A stretch of DNA of 64,000 nucleotides. It comes from Pelagomonas calceolata (Eukaryota > Sar > Pelagophyceae > Pelagomonadales > Pelagomonadaceae). Position numbers and translations under genes: made by a program. Location: positions 682,001 to 746,000 of the forward strand of contig CAKKNE010000005.1 in NCBI GenBank assembly GCA_918797485.1, given 5' to 3'. Positions 1 through 8,198 of this stretch are shown piece after piece (positions within the stretch are counted from its first letter, which is position 1; every line of letters begins with the position of its first letter). Below the pieces are notes generated by a model, which saw nothing but the letters and a program-made list of their open reading frames with translations, ran no database searches and was not told where the DNA came from.

Positions 1-116
1 AACTCCGACCCGACGGCGTCAATTTCAAACTCCTGCTGCATGATCTCTTGCAAAGCGGCGGCGGGGCCCGCACTCTTCTGGGGTGTGGCCTTGCGGCCAT
101 AACCAAAAAACTCCAT
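1..116 (-). CDS. 5' end of an unknown gene (runs off window start)
   Basis: Reading leftward from an ATG at 116-114, the frame stays open to the window edge for 38 codons. The peptide starts MEFFGYGRKATPQKSAG and continues LQEIMQQEFEIDAVGSE. The composition looks like a real N-terminus, and the divergent kinase gene begins at 685, which fits the head-to-head layout common in this window. I do not recognise the family. The rest of the gene lies outside the window, so neither function nor exon structure can be judged. Confidence 0.5.
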   Translation of the reverse strand, partial: MEFFGYGRKATPQKSAGPAAALQEIMQQEFEIDAVGSE

Positions 117-383
117 GCTGATGCCTGGGCAGCCCCTTGCTCTTGCCGCGCGCGGGGCAGCCGCAGCGCTCGCGACGGCGGTCGTGGCCGTCCCGGCGTG
201 TCGTTCCGGATCCGTGCGGCCTGCGCGACGCGTGAGAGTGCGCCTGCGGCTCACGGCTGCCTGCCAATTTTCATTTTTTGACACGGGTTTTGCCCGTTTG
301 CCTCCACCCGTTTGGAACCGCATCTGCCCTGCTTGATGAACACGAAGAACGCTACCCGGACGGTTGGCCGTCTTAGGACGAAT

Positions 384-403
384 GCTAGTGTCTTACAGCT
401 AGC
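384..403 (+). promoter_or_regulatory. Palindromic promoter motif, copy 1
   Basis: GCTAGTG, then TCTTACA, then GCTAGC: a 20-bp short form of the repeated promoter palindrome. It lies in the 568-bp divergent gap (117-684) between the partial gene at 1-116 and the kinase at 685. That gap also holds a perfect 9-bp hairpin at 538-566; I see no gene in the rest of it. Confidence 0.7.
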
Positions 404-537
404 CCACTCCCAGCTGCGCCTTTGTCTTTCGCTCCCGATCGCCCTTGTTGGAGGCCGCTGCGACATATCCGTGGCTCGGTATACCTTCAAGGCTGATCCG
501 CTCGAAAACCGGTGCAGCGACGGCACCCGCACTCCAT

Positions 538-566
538 AAAAGGGCCCTCAAGTAGGAGGCCCTTTT
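538..566. repeat. Perfect 9-bp inverted repeat (hairpin)
   Basis: AAAAGGGCC at 538-546 pairs exactly with GGCCCTTTT at 558-566 across an 11-base loop. It sits about 120 bases before the kinase start, so it would lie in a 5' leader or promoter. It looks like a bacterial intrinsic terminator, but nothing else here is bacterial. Function unknown. Confidence 0.6.
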
Positions 567-684
567 GCTCGGTGCTCGCTCCCACGCGCGAGGCGCCGCG
601 CGTCAAAAGACGGCCAGCGCGCAGACGCCACGGGACCGTGCCCCGCACGGAGACCCGCCCGCGCCACCACAAGCACACCGAGGC

Positions 685-2143
685 ATGAGCGCCGCGACGC
701 CCCGAAGACTAGCCCAGCGCCTCGGCTGGACGAAGGCGAGCGACGGCAAGGGCGGCGACTGGGAGGCCTGCGGCGGCGCGGCGAAGTTCAACCTCGAGAA
801 GCTCGTTGGAAGAGGCAGTTACGGCCAGGTCTGCGCCGCCACTCAAATTAGTGATGGGAAGCAGGTCGCCGTGAAACGAGTGGTAGGAGCCTTCGACTCT
901 CGCAGGGACGCGCTGTGCATCATCCGCGAAGTGCGCATACTCGCAGCCTTGCCGCGGCACGACAACATCGTGAACCTCCTAGATGTGAGGACGCCGCTCG
1001 AAGACCCCAGTGATGATGCGGACGTGTTCCTCATCTTTGAAAAAGCAGCCACGGACCTGGAGAAGGTCGTGGCCTCGAACCAGTACTTCACGGGCGACCA
1101 CATCCGGTGGCTCTCGCTCGACTTGTTGCGAGGCCTGCGGTGGCTCCACAGCGCGGGCGTCGTCCACCGCGACCTCAAGCCGGCGAACACCGGTGTCCGT
1201 ATTTCAAGGGGAAGGGGGTCTGCGGCGGTTTCACGCCATCGACGCGCGTCGTCTCCAGGAGAGGAGGCCGTGGGTGGTCTCTTTTCCGATTTTGAGGCCG
1301 TTTTTGACTGAGACGGTTCCGTCCGCACAGGCGAACTGCCTCCTGGAGGTCAAGCCCGTCTCCTTGAAGATCTGCGACTTTGGTTTAGCGCGAACGCTAC
1401 CTCGACAACACTTACAACGTTCTGTGTCATTACGGGCGGCGGACGACGACGACGCGGAGTCGCCCAAAGTGTTGCATGCGCGGCCGCCCTTGCGGCGCCA
1501 GATGACCACGCACGTCGTGACGCGGTGGTATCGGGCGCCCGAGTTACTGCTGCGGGCGCCTCAATACAATAGTAGTGTCGACATGTGGGCTTGTGGGTGC
1601 GTCCTAGCTGAACTTTTGTCCATGGAAAAGGCGTCGGTGAAGTGTTATCTTGATAGAAGACCGTTGTTCCCCGGGGACGCGTCCGACCTGTCGCCGAGAA
1701 CGAGGGCGATCGAACCGGGCGACGACCAGCTCGCTACCATAGTCCGAGTCGTTGGTTGTTCAGTACAGGACGTGGCAGCTTTATCGTCTTCGACAGAGGT
1801 GGCTCAAAGACTAGAGGCTGCGAAACGGGCCGCCCCTACAGGCAGGAGGACCTTCGCCGCGCTGTACCCGGGCGCGGAGAAGGACGCCGTCGACCTGCTG
1901 GAGAATTTGATCAAGATGGACCCGGCACAACGGTACTCGGCGGATCAATGTTTGGATCACGCCTACCTGAAGCCGATCCGCGGTGCAAATGATTTACTGG
2001 CGCCGCCGGACGCGCTGGACTCCGTGGACCCCGGGCCGTCGCTAGGGTTACCGCAGATCCGGCGGTTGATTCGGGACCACGCTCGCGGATTTGCCCAAGT
2101 CGCGGAGGCCGTCGAGCCGGCGGCGAAGAAGCGGCGCACTTGA
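685..2143 (+). CDS. MAPK-like CMGC protein kinase, TTH activation loop
   Basis: A two-exon Ser/Thr kinase of about 436 aa (exons 685-1182 and 1331-2143). The glycine loop GRGSYGQV is at residues 42-49, the lysine in VAVK at 64, HRDLKPAN at 161-168, DFG at 182-184, and the TRWYRAPE P+1 segment follows near 230. The spliced join restores HRDLKPANCLLE, which supports the intron. In the MAPK position usually TEY/TDY/TGY, residues 225-227 read TTH, so canonical dual phosphorylation on Thr and Tyr is not possible. About 40 residues rich in Asp and basic residues are inserted between DFG and the TTH. The C-terminus ends in a basic KKRR segment that may be a nuclear signal. The group is clear; the exact MAPK class is not. 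Confidence 0.88.
1183..1330 (+). mobile_element. Introner-type intron (GC-AG) in kinase gene
   Basis: The left flank GCGAACAC and right flank GCGAACTG form a partly decayed target duplication. Splicing from the left GC to the CACAG at the right end (148 nt) gives an uninterrupted kinase subdomain VI. The body contains the ACGCCATCGACGCG core shared with the other introners in the window. The donor is therefore GC, supplied by the duplicated target. Confidence 0.75.
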
Positions 2144-2349
2144 GTACTTGACCCCGGACGCGAGGCTAGTGCCCCTAAGGACCGCTGTGTTTTATCACCG
2201 CGACCGTCGACGGCGTTGGGGGGGGCGCACGAGTCGTACAAATCTTACTCGCGGAGACCGCGTCTTCTTCTGTGCAGGGGTGATGGTGATGGTAGAAAAG
2301 GGGGGGGCGGTGGTTCATTCCGCGGCGAGCTCGGCCTTCGCCGCGTCGC

Positions 2350-2535
2350 GTGCGTTCTTACAAGGACGCCAGCGCCTCGCTCGACGATCGCCGCGAGGCC
2401 GTGTCGACGCTCGATGACACGGCGCGGGTCGCGCGGCGCGTGCTCGGCGGCTCACACCCTACCACAAAGGGAATTGAGGGCGAACTGCGAAACGCGCGAG
2501 CCGCGCTCCGCGCCCGCGAAACGCCGTCGGCGTAA
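2350..2535 (+). pseudogene. 3' fragment of the TPR family (5'-truncated copy)
   Basis: About 60 codons match the C-terminal end of the MYND/RING-CH/TPR family: SYKDASASLDDRREAVSTL, then ARRVLGGSHP, ending ALRARETPSA and a stop. The copies ending at 59076 and 57714 have the same tail blocks. There is no ATG in frame and no upstream family sequence, and a G-rich, low-complexity stretch (about 2215-2310) precedes it. It looks like a dead or 5'-truncated duplicate lying between the kinase and the patatin-like gene. Confidence 0.65.
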
Positions 2536-2568
2536 GACTGGGCGCGTAATATACCACAAACAATTACA

Positions 2569-3573
2569 TCACCGCCGCCGCAAAACCCCCACGACCGCCC
2601 CCGCCACGCCGGCGACGAGCGCCGACAGCGCCAGCGCGTCCACGGCGCCGGCGACGCGTTTTTTGGGAGACACGCGGCAGACGTAGTGGCCCGGCGCCAC
2701 GCGCTCCAGCGGCCGGTCCAAGGCGGCGACGACGGCCTCGCGCGCCCCGTCCAGCGCCGCGGCGACGCGGACCCGCGCGCCGGGCGGCAGCGGCACGACG
2801 CGCGTGTTTCCTGTTAAAACGACGGAGCAGACCTCGCGCACACCTAAAGACGAGGGCGACTCGACGACCCAGGGCCCGTTGAAGGGCACGTCGGCGTGGC
2901 AGACCTGCAGCACGCGCGACTCTGGAGACGTCTGAAGTCCGCGGCAGCCCGACGCGTCCGTGAAGAAGGCCACGTCCGTGTATAGTGATGAGCCGATGTG
3001 CACGGGCGGGAATAAGGGAGGAAACGCTCCCGAGGCAAAGCACACGAGCTCGAGCGGGCCCTCCGACAGGATGTCTGAGCGCATGCTCTTAAGGTCGAAT
3101 GCTGTCGTAGAGAAGGGCAACATATCTAAACTCTGGACGTCGCGCCCACCCACGAGCCCCGAGAAGTGCTTCCGGAACGTCGAGAGTCTAGCCCAGCCGC
3201 CCTCATATAGAGCCAAGTCGTCGAAGTCCAACAGAGCGTCGCGAAACCGCATGCGCTTCACCAGGGCCTCGAAGGCCTCCAGCGGGCAGTTCGGCGCCGC
3301 TAAGACGGCAGCGACCTTCGCACCGCTTGACGCCCCGGCGACGCCGTCCAAACGCTTGCGCAATTGGCGCGGCCCGCCGACGCCGTCCGCCAGTCCTAGA
3401 GCGACCCCAATCGACGCCGCCTCGCAGCCGAAGCCCTGGGAGAAGGCCGCGCTGAAGGTGTCCTTCTCGAGCCATTCGCGGAGCGTCGGCGCGTCTTCGC
3501 ATGAGGCCGTCGTGATTGTTGTAACGGCGGCTGCTTTACGGGCGAGGTGGCGGATGTTCTGGGCGAAGGCCAT
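2569..3573 (-). CDS. Patatin-like / RssA-like acyl hydrolase
   Basis: About 334 aa from the ATG at 3573 (another in-frame ATG lies at 3660). The N-terminus MAFAQNIRHLARKAAA is basic and amphipathic and could target mitochondria. A glycine-rich stretch (GFGCEAASIGVALGLADG) is followed by GASSG, fitting the patatin GXSXG nucleophile elbow, and later by DASG, which may hold the catalytic Asp in the place of the usual DGG or DGA. The final 20 residues are hydrophobic then basic, so the protein may be membrane anchored. The expected role is hydrolysis of membrane lipid acyl chains. The degenerate oxyanion and Asp motifs make substrate and activity uncertain. Confidence 0.65.
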   Translation of the reverse strand: MAFAQNIRHLARKAAAVTTITTASCEDAPTLREWLEKDTFSAAFSQGFGCEAASIGVALGLADGVGGPRQLRKRLDGVAGASSGAKVAAVLAAPNCPLEAFEALVKRMRFRDALLDFDDLALYEGGWARLSTFRKHFSGLVGGRDVQSLDMLPFSTTAFDLKSMRSDILSEGPLELVCFASGAFPPLFPPVHIGSSLYTDVAFFTDASGCRGLQTSPESRVLQVCHADVPFNGPWVVESPSSLGVREVCSVVLTGNTRVVPLPPGARVRVAAALDGAREAVVAALDRPLERVAPGHYVCRVSPKKRVAGAVDALALSALVAGVAGAVVGVLRRR

Positions 3574-3761
3574 CGCTGTCGTCGCTCTGCGCGATGGCGT
3601 GCAGAGTGCGCAGCCTGCAGGCTGCTGCTTTAGGAGTCTAGGCGTGTGAGCAATGCACAAATGATAACGCAGCGCAGAGCACTGGTGTGAGCTTGCAAGC
3701 GTGTGCCAAATCTGATTGTTTTGAGCTGCGTGAGCCCAAGTCAGCTGTGAGAGCTCCGCTT

Positions 3762-3784
3762 GCTAGTATCTCTATAACGCTAGC
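3762..3784 (+). promoter_or_regulatory. Promoter palindrome, variant copy
   Basis: Arms GCTAGTA and CGCTAGC flank TCTCTATAA: both outer arms are kept but the centre differs from the consensus. It lies about 100-190 bp upstream of the patatin-like gene start. The surrounding gap 3661-4020 has no gene I can support. Confidence 0.5.
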
Positions 3785-4020
3785 CCGAATCGCACGAAAT
3801 CGCACGCCTTGTTTTGAGCCTTCCAGAGGAGTCCCGCGGGGAGCATCAGTGTTGCGCGCGCAATGCTCCAAGGCGGATCTAGGCCTGCCGACTTGGTCTG
3901 CAGCTCAGAGCCACAATCCGCGCGCGGTAAGCTAATTGATAAAGGTCTGCGCGTGAATACCGCACATTTCTTCTAACTTCACGGCGGGTCAGAGATTGAT
4001 TAGAGTTTTACCGCTCCTGA

Positions 4021-4560
4021 TACCTTTTTGTAATTTTTTGGGCTCTCCCAATTTTTCACAATCGGGCCGCGGCGGCCGGTCGCGCGCGCCAGGTCTCCGA
4101 GGATCGAGCTACGGCGGCCGACGCAAACCGCTCCGATGCCGCGGCCGCGTTCTGTGCGCACGCCGCCGCTCTACGCGCGAACGCGGCGGCTTTGGGAGCC
4201 GCGACGTACGCGGCGCGGGCTCAAGCCCTGGCCGAGTCCGCAGGAAACGAGGCCACGCGCGAGACGCTCGCCACGGAGCTCGAGGCTGCTCTGGATGATG
4301 CGGACGCCTTGCGCGACGCGCTCCGCCGCCGCGCGCCGCCGCCGCGACCTGTCGCCGACCGGCGCTCCGTCTCGGCGCCAGTCGAAGCCGTCGCTTCACT
4401 CGAGGCCGACCTCGACGCGCTCCGACGGGACGTGGCATCTCTGCGGCCGCGCCAGCAGGCGTCGCGCCCCACATGGCTCCTCTTTGCCGCCGCGGGCGTC
4501 GTGCTGACGGCGTGGATCCTGACGCCCGAAGACCCCTACGCCGCGGCGCTCGCGAGCTAA
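4021..4560 (+). CDS. Small coiled-coil protein with C-terminal TM segment, start unresolved
   Basis: The frame is open from 4021 to the TAA at 4560. The well-behaved part starts near 4081, is rich in Ala/Arg/Glu with coiled-coil character, and ends in a hydrophobic helix, PTWLLFAAAGVVLTAWIL, followed by about a dozen residues. That is the plan of a tail-anchored membrane protein. There is no ATG in frame, so the start is probably in an upstream exon; GCGCCAG before GTCTCC near 4092 could be an acceptor. I do not recognise a family. Confidence 0.4.
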   Translation, partial: YLFVIFWALPIFHNRAAAAGRARQVSEDRATAADANRSDAAAAFCAHAAALRANAAALGAATYAARAQALAESAGNEATRETLATELEAALDDADALRDALRRRAPPPRPVADRRSVSAPVEAVASLEADLDALRRDVASLRPRQQASRPTWLLFAAAGVVLTAWILTPEDPYAAALAS

Positions 4561-4580
4561 AACGAGCTAAACATGTCAAG

Positions 4581-5441
4581 TTACATTGGGTAGGACGCCC
4601 CCGTCAGCTCCTTCAGGTCGTCCCAGAGCTTCTTTCGGGCCGCGGGGTCCTTCGCTTCCCGGTTCAGACCCGTGCCCGCGCACTCGCCCGACGACCGCCC
4701 GTAACTCTCGTCCACGAGCATGTGGTAGGACCGCGTCGCCTGCGCGACCGGGATGCCGCAGCGGCCCCAGCCCGCAATTAGCATTTTCGTGTTGACCGTA
4801 CCGGGGTCCATTGTATGAATACAAAGCGAGGGCGGGTCGCCGTAGCGCGCGTCGAGCTCCATTGCGATCATGGCGCAGCAGAGCTTGGAGAGGGAGTAGG
4901 CGCGGTGCTCCGACCAGCGCTCGCACTGGAGGTCGTTCAACGCGTCCGCCGCGCCGGCCGACATCGACGACGTGACCAGGATGCGACCGGCGCCCGAGGC
5001 CCGGACGCGGTCGAGGAGCAGCGAGGTCAACAGGAAAGGGGCTAATACGTTGACGGCCAACGAGTACTCATTTCCCTCGGCCGTGACGACGCGTTTGCCG
5101 GTGTAGTCTCCACTAAAGGTTCCTGCGTTGTTGAGGAGACCGTCGATGCTGTCATAAGCTTCCGCGATCTCGGCGCCGAGACGCCTCACGTCTGCCATCG
5201 AGCTCAAATCGGCCACGAAGCCTCGCGCGCTCCCGCCGTTCTGCTCGACCTCGGCTACTACTGCGTCGACTTTCGACTTCGTTCTGCCGTGCACGGCGAC
5301 GTGGAGACCGTCCGCGCCCAGCTTCTGGGCGGTGAGCCTCCCTATGCCGTCCGTGGCCCCAGTTACGACGTAGACCTTGCTCGGTTTCGCGGCGGCAGCT
5401 ACGGTCGCCATCGCTGCGAGTCTTTGGGCAGTGATGCGCAT
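4581..5441 (-). CDS. Short-chain dehydrogenase/reductase
   Basis: 286 aa, single exon. Classical SDR features are all present: the cofactor motif TGATDGIG near residue 28, NNAG near 105, an active-site Ser in VTSSMS near 155, and the YSLSK Tyr/Lys pair near 182. Spacing and the GRTKSKVDAV segment resemble retinol dehydrogenase/WWOX-like SDRs that use NADP(H). A second ATG at residue 11 (MATVAAAAKP) is an alternative start. The gene runs head-to-head with the 5602 gene across only 160 bp and tail-to-tail with the small TM protein 20 bp away. The substrate cannot be told. Confidence 0.88.
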   Translation of the reverse strand: MRITAQRLAAMATVAAAAKPSKVYVVTGATDGIGRLTAQKLGADGLHVAVHGRTKSKVDAVVAEVEQNGGSARGFVADLSSMADVRRLGAEIAEAYDSIDGLLNNAGTFSGDYTGKRVVTAEGNEYSLAVNVLAPFLLTSLLLDRVRASGAGRILVTSSMSAGAADALNDLQCERWSEHRAYSLSKLCCAMIAMELDARYGDPPSLCIHTMDPGTVNTKMLIAGWGRCGIPVAQATRSYHMLVDESYGRSSGECAGTGLNREAKDPAARKKLWDDLKELTGASYPM

Positions 5442-5601
5442 CTCTGGACAGCCGCACAGAGTGTTTTGCCGCCCCCAGCCGGCCGGAGAGCAAACTTGCT
5501 CTGGCTAAGCTGGCAGGCTGAAAAGAGCACCGGAGAACCACAGGGCTCGCTCAGTGCTAACAGAGGACAAGCCTGAACGTCCCATAAACTTTCCTCGAAT
5601 T

Positions 5602-6555
5602 ATGGCGACAGTACGGCTGCTAACCATGCTGCCACTCTGGTGGAGCCTCTGCGTAAGCAGTGCGCTCACGCCGGTACGGCTGCGAACGCTGCCACTCTGG
5701 TGGAGCCTGTACATAAGCAATGCGCTCACGCCGCAAGCCCTTCTCGCCGAATGGCAAGCGGCGAGGATCAAGTCGCTGGACGTCGACGCCTCGCGCTACC
5801 ACGCGCAAGTCCTTTTCGTGGACGACGACAACGCGCGCGCGCGCATGGCCGAGAGCTGCGCGGACGCGCTGGCCCATTGGGCAGATGCGGGATGGTGGAT
5901 CTATCCACATTCCTGCAGCCTCACAGAGGACCAGGCGCTCATCGAGAACCCGCGCCAAGAGGCAATTCTCACATCTCTCGGGTTCGACGGCACGCGGGTC
6001 ACCGCCGCCGGCGCGGCGCTCGCGAAGGAGGACCTGGACGCGTACGACCTTGTTATTTGCGCCGACGCGGCCGTCCGCGACGCGGTCCTGGCCCTCGGCG
6101 AAGAGAGCTACGAGACGTCCGTGCGTCTCCTCGCTGATTTTGCGACGGTCGCGGACGCGCGGTCGCGGGCGCTCTTCGACGGCCTGGATGTCGCCCTCGC
6201 GGAGCGCGCGCGCTCACGTCAGGACGGTGGCGAACTTGTGGTTGAGGGAGCCGACGCGCAGAGCGACCGCGACGGCTTCGACGCCCTGCTGGAATCGACG
6301 CTCGTTCTGACCGCGGCGCTCGTCGTGTTCCTCAAAGATTCGTTCGACGCTTCATTCACCGACAGCTTCAACGGCTTGTTGCGCACCCATTTCTACGACG
6401 AGCGCCACGTCGACGCACGGTGGGCGGACGCCGAGCCGGCGCTGCGCCGCCACATCGTCACCGGGGCGCTCGACCCACGCGAGCGCGAGCGCCTCTTCGA
6501 CGCCCACATGACCGGGCTTCGGCAAAGGCTTAGCGGCGACGGCGTTTCGTCGTGA
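5602..6555 (+). CDS. LMW-phosphotyrosine-phosphatase-like protein without catalytic Cys, duplicated signal peptide
   Basis: 317 aa from the ATG at 5602. After the leader, VLFVDDDNARARMAES aligns with the LMW-PTP/arsenate reductase P-loop VLFVCxGNxCRSPMAE, but the nucleophile Cys is Asp and the second Cys is also lost. Further on, YDLVICADAAVRDAVLAL corresponds to the beta-strand that follows in that fold. The enzyme reaction is thus unlikely; a binding role is possible. The leader holds two near-identical signal peptides in tandem (LPLWWSLCVSSALTP and LPLWWSLYISNALTP), each ending in an A-L-T-P that resembles the stramenopile plastid ASAF site. Family assignment is by motif only. Confidence 0.6.
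   Translation: MATVRLLTMLPLWWSLCVSSALTPVRLRTLPLWWSLYISNALTPQALLAEWQAARIKSLDVDASRYHAQVLFVDDDNARARMAESCADALAHWADAGWWIYPHSCSLTEDQALIENPRQEAILTSLGFDGTRVTAAGAALAKEDLDAYDLVICADAAVRDAVLALGEESYETSVRLLADFATVADARSRALFDGLDVALAERARSRQDGGELVVEGADAQSDRDGFDALLESTLVLTAALVVFLKDSFDASFTDSFNGLLRTHFYDERHVDARWADAEPALRRHIVTGALDPRERERLFDAHMTGLRQRLSGDGVSS
5611..5733 (+). repeat. Tandem duplication of the signal-peptide-coding segment
   Basis: Unit 1 is 5611-5673 (63 nt) and unit 2 is 5674-5733 (60 nt, one codon shorter). They share long identical blocks such as GCCACTCTGGTGGAGCCT and TGCGCTCACGCCG. The copy keeps the reading frame, so the protein has two consecutive hydrophobic leader segments. Confidence 0.9.
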
Positions 6556-6598
6556 TGTGTGATATCTGTCCTAAAGTATGTGTGATTCATGTTTCGGA

Positions 6599-6618
6599 GC
6601 TAGCGTATCGACACTAGC
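6599..6618 (-). promoter_or_regulatory. Promoter palindrome, GTATCGAC variant
   Basis: GCTAGC, then GTATCGAC, then ACTAGC. It keeps both arms, but the usual TGTAAGAC centre is GTATCGAC, exactly as in the copy at 30413. It lies 133 bp before the DUF285 gene start. Confidence 0.6.
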
Positions 6619-6750
6619 TTATGGCGCTTGGGGCGGGGAGGGGTCCCGCAAGACCGCGCGCAAAACCCGTCGGTTAAGCTGAGGCTAGCGCTGGCTAGGC
6701 GCTGTGCTTCAGCCGTCGGGCAGCCTCACGACGGAACCAGGCAGCATACC

Positions 6751-8001
6751 ATGGAGGAAGAGGCACCAGCGACCGAGCCCGGCGAGGAGACGTGCGAGGC
6801 GGCGCCCCTCGTCGTCGACTGCACTGCCTTAACAAATGAGACCCTGCGACTAGCCTTAAAACAATGGTCCAGCGACGAAGAGCGAGCGGCGTTGCCGCCC
6901 ATGGCGACCTGGAACACGAGCGCGGTGACGAACATGTCGGCGCTGTTTTGTGTGCGCGAGGACTGGATGGAGGGCCGGCCCGAATGGGACCGCTGCGTCC
7001 TCTCAAAACTCGACGCCGGCTTCGACGAGGACATCAGTGCGTGGGACACGTCTCGCGTGACAACGATGGACCGGATGTTCAGCGGCCAGGCTGCATTTAA
7101 TCAATCAATTGGATCCTGGCGCGTCGATAATGTTGTGGATATGCGCTGGATGTTCCACGGCGCCTCGTCTTTTAATCAAGACCTTAGCGGCTGGAAGTGC
7201 GACAACGTCACGGATATGCACTCGATGTTCAACGGCGCCAAGGCGTTCAACCAGGCGATCGGCAACTGGGACGTGTCTTCTGTAACGGATATGAGCTGCA
7301 TGTTCGCTGGCGCCGCGGCGTTCAATCAGGAGCTGGGCGACTGGCGGGTCGACAAGGTCGAGGATACGAGCTACATGTTCTGGGAGGCGTCGTCGTTCAA
7401 CCAGCCGCTCGGCGCAGTGTCGAAATCAAGCGCGGAGAGTAGACGCAGTACAACATCGCATCGATGGCGTGGGGCGCCTGAAATTCGATTTCCACGCAGG
7501 CTCGGCGACTGGAACGTTGAAAGCGTCACGGACATGAGCTGCATGTTCTGCGGCGCCGCGTCGTTCGACCACCCTCTTGAGGCCTGGAAAGTTGACAACG
7601 TGACGAGTATGCACGCGATGTTCAACGGCGCTTCGTCGTACAGGCACCCGCTCGCGGAATGGAGGATCGACAACGTCACAAATATGGGCCACATGTTCGC
7701 TGGTGCCTCGGCGTTCATTCAACCCCTCGGTAATTGGAAATTGCGACCAGGCTGCCAGACTACATCCATGTTTGCCGCGACAGATTTCAATAACAGTCGT
7801 CCCGTCGAGTCGGAGGCGCCGGCGCCGGCGCCCGCTTCACTAGTTCCTGAGGCCGAAATCGCGAACGGGCTGCCGGACCCCGCGGGAGCGGCCGACGCCG
7901 TCGAGGCCGCCGTCGCGGTGGCTCACGCGGAGATCGCGGAGGCGCGGCGCACGGGCGCGTTAGACGAGGAGGCGGCAGCAGTCGCGTGGGCTGCTGCATA
8001 A
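6751..8001 (+). CDS. DUF285 (BspA-like) repeat protein
   Basis: 385 aa in two exons (6751-7406 and 7500-8001). Residues about 50-320 are about eight to nine copies of a 24-25 residue repeat of the form W-x-V-x-x-V-T-x-M-x-x-M-F-x-x-A-x-x-F-N-Q-x-L, the DUF285 family common in Mycoplasma, Brachyspira and many algae. The introner removal joins FNQP to LGDWNVESVTDMS, recreating a perfect repeat. An Ala/Glu-rich tail follows. There is no signal peptide on this start, although bacterial relatives are surface proteins. Role: probably a protein-protein interaction scaffold. Confidence 0.85.
   Translation: MEEEAPATEPGEETCEAAPLVVDCTALTNETLRLALKQWSSDEERAALPPMATWNTSAVTNMSALFCVREDWMEGRPEWDRCVLSKLDAGFDEDISAWDTSRVTTMDRMFSGQAAFNQSIGSWRVDNVVDMRWMFHGASSFNQDLSGWKCDNVTDMHSMFNGAKAFNQAIGNWDVSSVTDMSCMFAGAAAFNQELGDWRVDKVEDTSYMFWEASSFNQPLGAVSKSSAESRRSTTSHRWRGAPEIRFPRRLGDWNVESVTDMSCMFCGAASFDHPLEAWKVDNVTSMHAMFNGASSYRHPLAEWRIDNVTNMGHMFAGASAFIQPLGNWKLRPGCQTTSMFAATDFNNSRPVESEAPAPAPASLVPEAEIANGLPDPAGAADAVEAAVAVAHAEIAEARRTGALDEEAAAVAWAAA
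7407..7499 (+). mobile_element. Introner with perfect 8-bp target duplication
   Basis: GCTCGGCG occurs at 7407-7414 and again at 7500-7507. Between them the element has ends CAGTGTCGAAATC and GATTTCCACGCAG (inverted) and a CGATGGCGTGG core. Splicing uses the GC of the left duplicate and the terminal AG. It is 93 nt long with no stop in frame, so retention would add 31 residues. Confidence 0.92.
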
Positions 8002-8198
8002 TATATCACTGCGAAAAAATCTGCTTTGCTTAGAGCTAGGCCGCCTAGCCACCACGACCGCCGCGGGGTCTGCGTGACCGCACGCCCGCCCCGCCCCCGG
8101 CCCTCCGCGCCCGCCGTCGCCCGGAGTGTTAGCTCGGAAGCGACGACTACGAGGGGGGAGCAGACCGGACGCCGGAATCTCAGGACTTTATGGAAGCA

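Noticed and set aside
538-566. Bacterial-type terminator
   Set aside because: Sequence looks right, but introns, nuclear gene families and targeting signals show the DNA is eukaryotic; kept only as a hairpin.
2960-3649. 229-codon plus-strand frame opposite the patatin-like gene
   Set aside because: Antisense shadow with no recognisable domain; the minus strand carries the GASSG motif and a coherent protein.
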